This document shows positions 1 to 9,095 of a stretch of DNA of 34,101 nt, piece by piece. The position numbers and the translations under genes were made by a program. This DNA is from a virus. The notes beneath the pieces are model-generated. The model saw only the letters and a program-made list of their open reading frames with translations, made no database searches and was not told the DNA's origin. The first letter of the stretch is position 1, and the number at the start of each line of letters is the position of its first letter. Where the stretch lies: positions 1 to 34,101 of the IMG/VR virus record IMGVR_UViG_3300030061_000362. One strand, written 5' to 3'.

Positions 1-951
1 TTGTAGTTGAGAAGGGGGGTTAGAAAAAGTAATATTACCATCCCCAAATGGATTTTTAAACCCTGTGTCTATTTCAGTCCCACCGGGTGTAAGCGAAAAT
101 ACATTGCCAAAAGTTAAGTCTTCAAGCCCATATGGGGAGTCCTTGTCTGCTTCAAATCTATCAAATTCTTCTTGATCAAATTCTTTATTTTTTGGATCAA
201 GAACAGTTTGATCGTAATACGACGTAAACCCTTTTGCTAAAACTGGCCCCGTATTAGATTCACTAGGATCTCTTGTAATATTAGTTGCACCGACGGGTAT
301 ACCTTCTCCTGTACCAGAAACGTCTACATATGTCGTTGTTTTACCTTCAGAATCTGTAACATTATAAAAAAGATCGTTATCTCCCGTGTCGTCTTTTAAG
401 GTTTCAAGTCTTTCTGCCTCAAGAGTTTCTGGATCTTTTCCTAAAATACCGCTTACATCAAACTTACTAGGATCGGCTACGTCAAAACGTACATTTTCCC
501 CGTCTTGTTTTGTAATGCCTCCCGCAGACTGCAAATCCGCCATATCAATGCCATAATAGCTAGGATCTAAACCTTCAAACTCCTTTTCATCATAATCATA
601 ATTAAATACTTGACCTGATTTGGGGTCCGTAAAGTAAAGACGTTCAACTTGACCCGACGTTCCAAAAGCATCTGCAATATTTTGATAGCCCTTTCCCTGT
701 CCTTGACTACCTATCTGAGAAAAAACTTTAACCCTATCGTCTTTTTCTTCTGTAGGTGTCACAGTATTTACATTAGCTAATGAATTAATTCCGCCTGTTG
801 TAGCTGCGGTTGTTGGAGCCGGTGTTGGAGTCGGAGTAGCCGTCTGTCCAATGTCACTAAAATTTGCCATATAATTCTGTTTGGCTTGCTCAGGACTTAT
901 CCCCTGTTGCTGTGCCGTATAGTTAAAAAGTGCGTCCAGATTTATAGCCAT
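1..951 (-). CDS. Partial gene at left edge, unknown virion-associated protein (N-terminal 317 residues)
   Basis: An open frame begins with ATG at 951 and runs to base 1 without a stop; I read all 317 codons. It starts 3 bases after the stop of the preceding gene, with GAGG about 7 bases upstream as ribosome binding site. The N-terminus is MAINLDALFNYTAQQQG, followed by a Thr/Pro stretch (about residues 37-52, alternating TP and PT) that looks like a flexible linker. The rest is acidic, rich in Asp, Gly and Tyr, with no membrane segment and no domain I recognise. Its place as the last visible gene after four large inner-virion-like proteins suggests another virion component. This is inference from position only. 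The C-terminus is outside the window. Confidence 0.8.
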   Translation of the reverse strand, partial: MAINLDALFNYTAQQQGISPEQAKQNYMANFSDIGQTATPTPTPAPTTAATTGGINSLANVNTVTPTEEKDDRVKVFSQIGSQGQGKGYQNIADAFGTSGQVERLYFTDPKSGQVFNYDYDEKEFEGLDPSYYGIDMADLQSAGGITKQDGENVRFDVADPSKFDVSGILGKDPETLEAERLETLKDDTGDNDLFYNVTDSEGKTTTYVDVSGTGEGIPVGATNITRDPSESNTGPVLAKGFTSYYDQTVLDPKNKEFDQEEFDRFEADKDSPYGLEDLTFGNVFSLTPGGTEIDTGFKNPFGDGNITFSNPPSQLQ

Positions 952-954
952 ATC

Positions 955-3900
955 TTAACCTCTCAAACTCGCTATACCGCCCGAATTAAGCATACCAGAT
1001 ATCGGATCATTTGGAAAAAGGGACGCATACCTAGCTCTTGTATTAGGGTCCGTGGGCCCCGAACTAGGTTGCGCCTGCGCCTGCGGAGTTGGTGTGGGAA
1101 CTGGTGCAGACGGGGTGACTTGGGATGTGCTGCTGGGGGAACTATTAGAAATAGTTTGTTGGTTTAATTGTTTTCGCAAATCAGGAATTTCTTTCTCAGG
1201 ATCTTCGGCTAATGGAGAGCCTACCTCACGGTCTTCTTCTACCGTAATTTTTTCATCAACTAAAGCATCCTCATCAGATACTTCATCATCAAAAAGAACG
1301 CCAACACCAATTCTTCTTGGAGCATCAACATAACCGTTTTTTATTAAATAACTTTGAACAGCATTAAACACACCCTTGGATTGTTTTCCATCCCCATATT
1401 CTCTAAGCATCTTAGCTAAAAGTTGTGGGTTCTGTAATAAGTCCGCTAAAAATAACTTTTTAGTAATTTGAGGCATCCGAAGAAATAAGTCTCTAGCTAA
1501 CTGCGCCCCCCTACTAGCTGCGATAATTGAACCGGGTCCTGTAGCTTCACCCGTCATAAGTGCTTGTGATTTAGTACCTACCGCAGAACCACCGATTGAA
1601 ACGGCAAAATCGAGCATTGGTTTAGCCTCCGAAAAAGCGTCATCAAATAAATTTGAAGGGTCAGAAGCCTCTAAGCCAATAAGTTCTTCTAAAACCTTTT
1701 CCGCTGTTTTTACATCACTTTTTGTAAAAATACCCTTCCTTAACAAATAATCAGACAAAGTTTCTTTCTTTAAAATTTCTCCTCCTGTTCTTGGATTAAA
1801 CTGAGTTGTGGACATTTTTTTCTCAAAAAGAGTATTATACATATCATAATACTTGAATTTTTTTTCTGCACCAAACTGAGTTTTCCCATTAATTAAATAT
1901 TCAAACATTGCAGATTTAAACCCATCTATCGCTTTTTCTCTGTCAACTGTAATATTTTTAACATTTAATTTAAAATATGGATTTGTTGTTGTAAATTTCT
2001 TAGCATCTTTTTCATTAAAAAATGTTTCTTTAAAACCTGTTTTTTCATCTACCGCTTCATATAAAGTGGTTGATTTTCTTTCACCTTTTTTCGGTATTGA
2101 AGCTATTAAGTCATCTAAATTTTTACCTTGATTTCTTCCACCTACTAAAGCTTCGCCTATAGCATTTGTCGGATCTGTTCTTACTTGTCCATTACTGTCG
2201 TATAAGAAAGCCATAAAATTAGTTTGTCTTTTAACTTGAGCCTCTTGAAGTTTATTGTTGAAAGCAACACTATCTTTATTGTTACTTTTGTTTATAAAGT
2301 TGTCTAAGTCCTCAAATAAATCAGGAAAAACTTCTTGAAGTTTGTTGTTGTTATTTACCCAATCTTGTAACGCATCTCTATTAACGGTCTTAGTTTGAGG
2401 ATCATAAGTCTGAGCTCTTACTTCTCTTAAAATTCTGTCTAAAGTAGCATTTACGGTTTTTATATTTTTAACGCCATCCTCAATTTTGTACCTCGTTACA
2501 AAGTCTCCTACTTTCATAATATCTTTTATTTTTAGATAACCGGGATCCATGTTATTTATTTTAAAATTTTGATGAAGCAATTCAGGCGCAACCCTAAAAC
2601 CACCTTCTTTTGTTTTTTTCATCATATCACCGACAAAACTACGATAAAAAACATCCGCAAAAGCTTTAGAATAAGAATTTGCAGATTGTAAAGCGTCTAT
2701 TTGTTTTTTACTTATACCCGTTCCATAACCCCCAAAGTTCACAAAGTTGTTTAGATCATCTTGAATAGCTTCTGCCATAGAACCTGCAACTTGTCTTATA
2801 TCTTTTCGTTCATTACCATCCCTTGCAATAGCTAATAGTTCGGATCTTTGTTGACTCAAAGCTTTAAGTGAAACAGTACCGTCATTTGCTAAATCGTAGG
2901 ATACCCCGCCAACTAATTCACCATTTGCATTTCTTTGCTCTGCAAAATCAAACAATACTTTTTTAAGCTTTGCATACATAATACTGTTCTCTGGTTTTTC
3001 GGGCATAACAGATCGGGCATAATCTACAAATCTAGGGCGGTTTGTCCGCTCTCCCTTATCATTAAAAAAACTATTTCTATCGAAATCAACACGCCCAACT
3101 TTAGCATATAATTCTTGTTGTCTTCCTCTACTAAACTTCATTTGAGCTTCTACTAAATTCATAAGACGGTCTGATAACTCTATCGTATCCGCATTATTAA
3201 GGGTTCTTCGCGCGGCCTCCCCTGTTAAGGACTCTCCATCATCTTCCACTTCAAGTTTAGATGTGCCTCGTTTTCTTATTTTTTTTAGTTGATAAAAACT
3301 AGACAGTAATTCGTCTTCCGCTTTTACTAATCTATTATTTAATGTTTCTTTAAAAATACTCTCTTTTAATTGTCCGGCTAACCGTAAAGCATCCGCGCCT
3401 GCCGTTGTGTCAATATTTTTTTCAGCCACAAACCCTAAATTTCTAATAATTCCTTCTAAAGCATTTTTTTCTAAGTTTAATTGTTCCTTTTGAGCTGCGG
3501 CTAAATCAGGAAAATCTCTAACAATGGCTGCTTCCAAAGCTAATATAGCAGGATCTTTTGTTAAAGAACCTGCCGTGGCTTTTATTCCCGCAGGTCTTTG
3601 TTGTTCTAAAAGTTTAATCATTTTTTTTAAATTATCGCCATCTAAACTTCCCACTTTTTCAAGTCTGTCTAAAAGAAATTTAAAAGCCTTTGCATCTCTT
3701 CCCTCTTTAAAATAGTCTGTAAATACATCTCTCATTGCAGGCAAACCACCTTGAGTACCTTCGTAACCCAACCGTGCTAATCCTGTTCCTGCTTTTAAAA
3801 GGGCGTTTAATGTAATGGGTCTAATAGCACCAACACCGACAGGACCTGCCATTTCGGCTACTGTCTCAATCCCCGATCCCGGTGCTTGATCCGCTGCCAT

Positions 3901-4992
3901 TTTTAAACCTGCTAGACCGCCACTTGTTGCAATAGCCTCATAAAAAGCCGTAAGAGGAGGATTAGTTCTTGCCTCTGTACCTGTTCTAATTAATGCGTTT
4001 TCTAAAGTTAACAGTTGTCGCATAACCCTAGGAGGAACTTTACCTTGTAAAACGCTTTCAACGCCTCGTTCCAATAAAGTGGTAGCATCAATAGGTCCTT
4101 GCATTCTCTTATCGCCACCAAGACTTTTTGTAATAGCGGATTTTGCCTCTTTGATTTGTTTATTAAGACTTTTATTTGCACCTACGCTTAAATCAAAAGA
4201 TCTTCCCATACCACTCGTTGATAGTCTATTGGTCATGTAATCCCGTAAAAAATCGGTGGCGGCTCTGTCTGAAAAATATAAATATGGAGTAAAACTTAAA
4301 GTATCCGCAGTAAATTCACCAAGGCGCATTTTTGTGTAAGATTCGGGAGTAAATTTTTTCTTTTTTCCAAGTGTCAATTCACCAAAAGGCTCATTGTAAG
4401 GAGTGGCTAATATACTTGATCCAAAACCCATTACATAAGGCACCGAAAATTTACCTACGTTGTAGACAGTTTGTAAGACATTTGCAGGAATATCAAGTTT
4501 ACCGGGTAGTTTTCCTATTTTTTGATTAAAATTAGGTAATGTTTTTTGTATTCTTTTACCCGCTGCATATCCTGTGCCAAAGGCCATCGTAGCCGGAACA
4601 TTCTCCACAAACCTTCGTCCTAATGATTGTAAATATCCTTTATCTTCAAGGTCAGAAAAAATTTCTATTATGTTTTCGTTAGAGAGACGGGCACCGGGTG
4701 CAAACTGAGATTCACCCCTGCGTAATTGTTCATAAGTACCTGCTCCGGGAAACCTACCGTTAAATTCACTTGCTACTAATTCTGCTACAGCCTCTGTAGC
4801 GGTTATGTTTTTCCCGTCGATCATTCGACCCCCTTTGGGGAAATAATTCATTATGTCAATAACTTCTTGTTCTGATAAGCTTACTGGCTTATCAAAAATA
4901 TCTTGATACGCATCAAAGCTACTATCCGTAATTTGAGTATTTAGTTCGGGAGGTGGTTTCCTCAAAGGATCTATATTTTCGGTTTCATCCAT
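955..4992 (-). CDS. Very large (1345 aa) putative internal/ejection virion protein
   Basis: The largest gene of the window. It starts with ATG at 4992, directly behind the TAA of the upstream gene. The N-terminal third contains hydrophobic Gly/Ala-rich stretches (for example about residues 130-190, NVPATMAFGTGYAAGK), which could be membrane-active. The middle is mostly charged predicted helix with many Lys, Glu, Asn and Leu. The end is a Ser/Pro/Thr/Gln linker (about residues 1285-1315) followed by a short conserved-looking tail, ARYASLFPNDPISGML...GGIASLRG. I see no enzyme motif and no lytic transglycosylase signature. Very large helical proteins at this position, after the tail genes of podoviruses, are usually ejected with the DNA (compare T7 gp15/gp16 or P22 gp16 by role, not by sequence). 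The ejection role is inferred; the coding call is secure. Confidence 0.72.
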   Translation of the reverse strand: MDETENIDPLRKPPPELNTQITDSSFDAYQDIFDKPVSLSEQEVIDIMNYFPKGGRMIDGKNITATEAVAELVASEFNGRFPGAGTYEQLRRGESQFAPGARLSNENIIEIFSDLEDKGYLQSLGRRFVENVPATMAFGTGYAAGKRIQKTLPNFNQKIGKLPGKLDIPANVLQTVYNVGKFSVPYVMGFGSSILATPYNEPFGELTLGKKKKFTPESYTKMRLGEFTADTLSFTPYLYFSDRAATDFLRDYMTNRLSTSGMGRSFDLSVGANKSLNKQIKEAKSAITKSLGGDKRMQGPIDATTLLERGVESVLQGKVPPRVMRQLLTLENALIRTGTEARTNPPLTAFYEAIATSGGLAGLKMAADQAPGSGIETVAEMAGPVGVGAIRPITLNALLKAGTGLARLGYEGTQGGLPAMRDVFTDYFKEGRDAKAFKFLLDRLEKVGSLDGDNLKKMIKLLEQQRPAGIKATAGSLTKDPAILALEAAIVRDFPDLAAAQKEQLNLEKNALEGIIRNLGFVAEKNIDTTAGADALRLAGQLKESIFKETLNNRLVKAEDELLSSFYQLKKIRKRGTSKLEVEDDGESLTGEAARRTLNNADTIELSDRLMNLVEAQMKFSRGRQQELYAKVGRVDFDRNSFFNDKGERTNRPRFVDYARSVMPEKPENSIMYAKLKKVLFDFAEQRNANGELVGGVSYDLANDGTVSLKALSQQRSELLAIARDGNERKDIRQVAGSMAEAIQDDLNNFVNFGGYGTGISKKQIDALQSANSYSKAFADVFYRSFVGDMMKKTKEGGFRVAPELLHQNFKINNMDPGYLKIKDIMKVGDFVTRYKIEDGVKNIKTVNATLDRILREVRAQTYDPQTKTVNRDALQDWVNNNNKLQEVFPDLFEDLDNFINKSNNKDSVAFNNKLQEAQVKRQTNFMAFLYDSNGQVRTDPTNAIGEALVGGRNQGKNLDDLIASIPKKGERKSTTLYEAVDEKTGFKETFFNEKDAKKFTTTNPYFKLNVKNITVDREKAIDGFKSAMFEYLINGKTQFGAEKKFKYYDMYNTLFEKKMSTTQFNPRTGGEILKKETLSDYLLRKGIFTKSDVKTAEKVLEELIGLEASDPSNLFDDAFSEAKPMLDFAVSIGGSAVGTKSQALMTGEATGPGSIIAASRGAQLARDLFLRMPQITKKLFLADLLQNPQLLAKMLREYGDGKQSKGVFNAVQSYLIKNGYVDAPRRIGVGVLFDDEVSDEDALVDEKITVEEDREVGSPLAEDPEKEIPDLRKQLNQQTISNSSPSSTSQVTPSAPVPTPTPQAQAQPSSGPTDPNTRARYASLFPNDPISGMLNSGGIASLRG

Positions 4993-7737
4993 TTATTTTC
5001 TTTTCTTTTTTATTGCTTTAAGCACTTTATCTACTATAGCGGTATTTGCATCTACTTCATCGTCTTGAGCAGAAGGGTCAAAACTTAAATATTCTCCAAT
5101 GTCCCTATTTCCAAATTTTGAGGGACTTATACCTATAAACAATTCGTATCTGTTAATTAAACCTTCAAGTTCGTTTCTTCTTCTATTTACACCTGAAATA
5201 TCTTTAAAATCATCGCCATACTCTTTGTTTTCGTGAGCATATTTTTCTAAATTACCATGATAAATTTTTAAAGTGCCCACTAGTGCTTTTACTTTTGAAA
5301 CAGCACTATCTGGTCCCACTAACAATTTAGCGGGCATTGCCGTTAATTCTTCAAGTTTCTTCTGAGAAAAAACACTATCTCTAAAATTAGGCATAGCTCT
5401 AAAAACTTGTATCGTAGCTAAATTTAAAGCCCCTAATACATCTTTCGCTATTTTTGTATCTTCAAAAGCAGTATAGCCGGGATAGAAAAGTTCAGAAGCA
5501 ATATTACCTAAATTTTTAAAGAACGCATTTCTACCAAAAATATCACTTAATTTAGTATCTTGACCTATTTTAGCAGTTTCCAAAAACGCATCTAAGGCTA
5601 CTTGAGACATATCTTTTGTAAATTTTTCATAATTACTTTCATTAAAATCTCTTGCTCTTATAGCCTGACGTGCGACTTCGGGTATCGGTAAATCGTTTTC
5701 AAGTCTATCTTCAAAAGCGTCGATAAGATTTGAACTAAACTCTTTAGCAGGTTTAAGAACTCGCTCTCCATCTACAATAGTTTCTGTGGGGGTTCCCAAA
5801 TGAGTAAGAGCCTGCTCAAAAAGATTTAAATCTGTATCTTTTAAACTACCGTCTCCATAACCTGCTACCTTTTTAGCGTCGGATACCATGCCCATAGCTT
5901 GCCCATCAAGGCTATTACCTAAGGTTTTGATTTCAGCTTTTTCCTGCTCTATTTCTAATAAAAGTCTATCGTTAATAATTTTATGTTCGGCTAAAGCTTC
6001 TTCAATGGTTAATCCTTTTTGTTGTAACAAATAATTCATTCTAAACTGAGCCGCCTTTGAAGCTTTAAGATCACCGGCAAGCTCTTTTTGTAATATTCTA
6101 TTCAATTCATTCTCAGCAGACTGAGCGTCTAACAATTTACCTTGTTTTCTAAAGTCTGCAAGTCTTTGAAGTGCGTTTTGAGTTGACACAAAAACTTGAT
6201 TATCTTTTTGTGACGCTTCATTAAGAGCTGCATTTGTTCTAGCCAGATCTTTTGAATTTTCTAAATCCAAGTCCATTTTTTCAAGAGTAAAGGCGTTATT
6301 TGCTCCGCCTAATTCAAGTTGATTATCTAAGAAAATTTTACCTTCTAATTTAATTAATTTTTCTTTTGCAAGATTTTGTAGATTTTGTAGTTTTCTTTGT
6401 TGCTCATAGCTACGACTGCTTAACTGAAGATCCCCCTCCAACTTAAACCTAGATAAGAATTTTTGTAGTTCTCTAGCTTCATTGTCAAATTCTTTCTTAT
6501 ATGCTAACTTATTTTCCTCAAGAGTAAGATTTTGATCAAATTTTAATATATCTTGGTCAAAAATACTTTGTCTTAATGCCAATTCTGCAGCCGCCATATC
6601 TTCAGTCGATTCTAGTTGATTTGTTTGAAGATCTAACTTCAAGCCTCTTTCGGCTGCACTTTCTTTCATCTTCACCTGTTGCGCAAGTATATTTCCTGAT
6701 ATACCTAAACCTGTTTGTAAGTTTTGCATAGCTAAGGCTCTCTCCTCTGCCTTTTGCTGACGGCTAATGTCTTGAACAGCTTGACCTCTTTCTTGAACGC
6801 TTGTAGCCAAAGGTTGACCTGCTGCAGCCAACTTTTCCGCAAAAGACATGGGTTGGTCCGTGGGCGACGCTAAGGCAAGACCGAACTTTGCTAAATCAAG
6901 CGAAGCTTGCCCTCTTTGAAACCTTTTTGCTTCTTCTAGTTCTTGTGACCGTTGCTCAGGAGTTCCAAAAATACCTGCACTTTGTGCCTGAATAGTGGGC
7001 AATAGGTCTTGATAAATTTTAGAAAAATCAGAAGCACCTACAGGTGTTACCCCCTGTGGAGTGCCCTCAGCATACCGTCGGACCTCTACAGGTCCGCCTT
7101 GGTTAAAATTTACGGGTGGAGTGTTGCCCGCCCCCATTGTCATAAGTTCTCCAACGCCTTGTCCCATTGCCGTTGGTTCGCCCATTGGGGTTTCCATTTC
7201 AGAGCCCGCAAGACCTTGGATTAACTCTCCAATACCGCTGTCCATTGCGCCCTGTTCTGTCATCATTATCGTGGGTTGCACCATTGCCAAAACACTTTCT
7301 GGTGTTTGTTTAGCATCGTTTTGTCCTACAAACCCTGCTAGTTCATCGTAGCGGGCCTCAATAGGTTTCTCATTGCCTCTTAAACCGTTTATAGCTCCTT
7401 CAATATCCTCTGCCTGATTGATATTGGCTAAAGTATCCTGTGCTAGTCGTTCTCCCATGTTTTCAAACTGGGCTTCCGTCTGTTGCATCATTGGGTCTGG
7501 TCCCATTGGAGGAGGTGGAGCCATAGGTGGGGGAGCCATAGGAGGTGCCATAGGTGGAGGGGCCATAGGAGGTGGTGCCATTGGCATTGGTTGTGCAGGA
7601 CCGCCTGCTTGCATAAATAACGGACGTTGCAATACGCCACCACCCATGTTGTATTTCTTTGCTAGTTGAGGGTCCATTTTCCTTTGAACTTGCTCAGGAA
7701 GTCTTGAAAAGCCTTTAAATTGAGAAGGTACTGTCAT
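4993..7737 (-). CDS. Large (914 aa) Pro-rich and coiled-coil putative internal virion protein
   Basis: ATG at 7737 overlaps the upstream stop as TAATG. The N-terminus (MTVPSQFKGFSRLPEQVQRK) is followed by GGG/AGG turns and a Met-Ala-Pro repeat (residues 51-82). Next comes a Met/Gly-rich region with SGIGELIQGLAGSEMETP and VNFNQGGPVEVRRYAEG, which I recognise as recurrent in marine phage contigs. Residues from about 255 to 600 are Gln/Leu/Glu/Lys-rich and look like long coiled coil. The C-terminal 250 residues are mixed helix with a Lys-rich end (KAIKKKRK). No catalytic motif is visible. Position between two other large proteins and the composition fit an inner-core or ejection protein. A structural linker is an alternative. 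Confidence 0.72.
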   Translation of the reverse strand: MTVPSQFKGFSRLPEQVQRKMDPQLAKKYNMGGGVLQRPLFMQAGGPAQPMPMAPPPMAPPPMAPPMAPPPMAPPPPMGPDPMMQQTEAQFENMGERLAQDTLANINQAEDIEGAINGLRGNEKPIEARYDELAGFVGQNDAKQTPESVLAMVQPTIMMTEQGAMDSGIGELIQGLAGSEMETPMGEPTAMGQGVGELMTMGAGNTPPVNFNQGGPVEVRRYAEGTPQGVTPVGASDFSKIYQDLLPTIQAQSAGIFGTPEQRSQELEEAKRFQRGQASLDLAKFGLALASPTDQPMSFAEKLAAAGQPLATSVQERGQAVQDISRQQKAEERALAMQNLQTGLGISGNILAQQVKMKESAAERGLKLDLQTNQLESTEDMAAAELALRQSIFDQDILKFDQNLTLEENKLAYKKEFDNEARELQKFLSRFKLEGDLQLSSRSYEQQRKLQNLQNLAKEKLIKLEGKIFLDNQLELGGANNAFTLEKMDLDLENSKDLARTNAALNEASQKDNQVFVSTQNALQRLADFRKQGKLLDAQSAENELNRILQKELAGDLKASKAAQFRMNYLLQQKGLTIEEALAEHKIINDRLLLEIEQEKAEIKTLGNSLDGQAMGMVSDAKKVAGYGDGSLKDTDLNLFEQALTHLGTPTETIVDGERVLKPAKEFSSNLIDAFEDRLENDLPIPEVARQAIRARDFNESNYEKFTKDMSQVALDAFLETAKIGQDTKLSDIFGRNAFFKNLGNIASELFYPGYTAFEDTKIAKDVLGALNLATIQVFRAMPNFRDSVFSQKKLEELTAMPAKLLVGPDSAVSKVKALVGTLKIYHGNLEKYAHENKEYGDDFKDISGVNRRRNELEGLINRYELFIGISPSKFGNRDIGEYLSFDPSAQDDEVDANTAIVDKVLKAIKKKRK
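7492..7587 (-). repeat. Met-Ala-Pro-Pro-Pro coding repeat
   Basis: Residues 51-82 of the 914-aa protein are a run of about five units of MAPPP and shortened forms, ending in PPPPMGPDPM. On the plus strand this appears as repeated GGTGGAGCCATAGG-like blocks. The slightly different codons show an old or diversified array. Such Pro-rich runs form stiff, extended linkers. Confidence 0.85.
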
Positions 7738-9095
7738 TACATTATTCCTAAGTTTTTGGCACCGCCTGCGGCACCTAGAGCTGCTATTCCCATGCCTGCC
7801 GCCTGTTGAAAGGCGGAAGCAGGAGTTCCCGTTGACATTGTAGTCGTAGCTTGCGAAGTAGGTACGCCTGAGTATACGTCAGACAAAAAGCCTAACTGTT
7901 GATATGGTTGTTGATATTGTTGCGTATCCGTAGCTTTTTGAGCGTCTAATTGCGCTTGTGTTTGAGCTTGCAACATACCACCTGTACCCGTTAATGCCCC
8001 AATATCAGAGCCTTGTAATGATTTTTCCATCTCGCCAAGACCCGCTTGCTGTATGCCCATGCCCGCTAACTGCTGTCCTATACCGGCTTGAGTAGATGCG
8101 CCCGATAGACCCAAGTTACCTAGACCTAAAGCAAGGTTTCCTGTAGCCTGTCCTGCCTGTAATCCTGTTCCTGCACCTTGTTGACCAATGGCACTTGTTG
8201 CCTGAGCTCCGCCAAGTTGTCTTTGTTTAGCCTGTTCAAAAGCTGTAGCTGCCTGATTAGCTGCATTAGTAAAACCTGCCGACCTTAAAGCACCTATCTC
8301 TCTAGCTGCCGTCTTCAAATAGTCCTCTTCCAAAGGCTGTATATTCTGTGCATCCCTACGCATTTGACCCGCTACACTACTAAAAGCACCTCTGGACACA
8401 GATTCCGCATCAGATTGAGCCTGTCTCTGAGCCTTTTGAGTTTGAAAGTCTTTCCTTAAATCATCTAAAGTAGCTTGCACAACATCCTGTTCATAAGGGT
8501 TGTAAAAGGCACCGATACCACTTGGGTCAAATTGACCAGAAACACCCTCTAATCCTGCCAAACCTTGTTGAGCAGCTTGCATACCAAACTGACCTGCCTG
8601 TTGAATACCCTGTTGAGCCTGACCCGTGGTCATTCCTGCCTGACCCGTGGCACCGCCAACACCAAGCATAGCATCATAAGCCCCTGCCTGACCTTTTTGA
8701 ACCGCATCTAAACCACCCGCAAGGTATGGTTTATAAGATCCTACGCCTTGTGAGGCCAAGGTATAAGCGTCTTTTTGGCTTTGAGATAAGTCGGCAATCT
8801 TAAAATCAGGAAGACCATACATTCCACCAGAAGGAACAGCCTGTTCATTCACCATGTCCGCGGTGACAGTGTTACCTTCCGTGGACAGTTGAGAAGCTAT
8901 AACGGTATTAAGTTCTTCTGGCGTGTATTCTACGCCTGTATCAGGATTAACCTGACCTTGGTACTGTTGCCTCAAGTTCTGGACGTTTTGCCCAAACATT
9001 TGACCTTGGACTAACCCTTGTGCATCCCCCAATAAGCCCAGTTTATAGGCTTCAATTTCAGGATCTAATTTTTGTATGTTAATATTAGTAGCCAT
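7737..9095 (-). CDS. Gln/Gly/Ala-rich putative internal virion protein (452 aa)
   Basis: ATG at 9095 overlaps the upstream stop as TAATG, and the stop overlaps the next start in the same way. The protein is unusually rich in Gln, Gly and Ala (AQQGIQQAGQFGMQAAQQG and similar), with a central block FYNPYEQDVVQATLDDLRKDF followed by helical AQRQAQSDAESVSRGAFSS. This arrangement is familiar from hypothetical structural proteins of marine podoviruses. There are no charged catalytic clusters; the C-terminus is hydrophobic and glycine-rich (MGIAALGAAGGAKNLGIM). The low-complexity amphipathic composition resembles phage ejection proteins. Function is inferred from composition and from the operon position between the gp10-like gene and the giant proteins. 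Confidence 0.7.
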   Translation of the reverse strand: MATNINIQKLDPEIEAYKLGLLGDAQGLVQGQMFGQNVQNLRQQYQGQVNPDTGVEYTPEELNTVIASQLSTEGNTVTADMVNEQAVPSGGMYGLPDFKIADLSQSQKDAYTLASQGVGSYKPYLAGGLDAVQKGQAGAYDAMLGVGGATGQAGMTTGQAQQGIQQAGQFGMQAAQQGLAGLEGVSGQFDPSGIGAFYNPYEQDVVQATLDDLRKDFQTQKAQRQAQSDAESVSRGAFSSVAGQMRRDAQNIQPLEEDYLKTAAREIGALRSAGFTNAANQAATAFEQAKQRQLGGAQATSAIGQQGAGTGLQAGQATGNLALGLGNLGLSGASTQAGIGQQLAGMGIQQAGLGEMEKSLQGSDIGALTGTGGMLQAQTQAQLDAQKATDTQQYQQPYQQLGFLSDVYSGVPTSQATTTMSTGTPASAFQQAAGMGIAALGAAGGAKNLGIM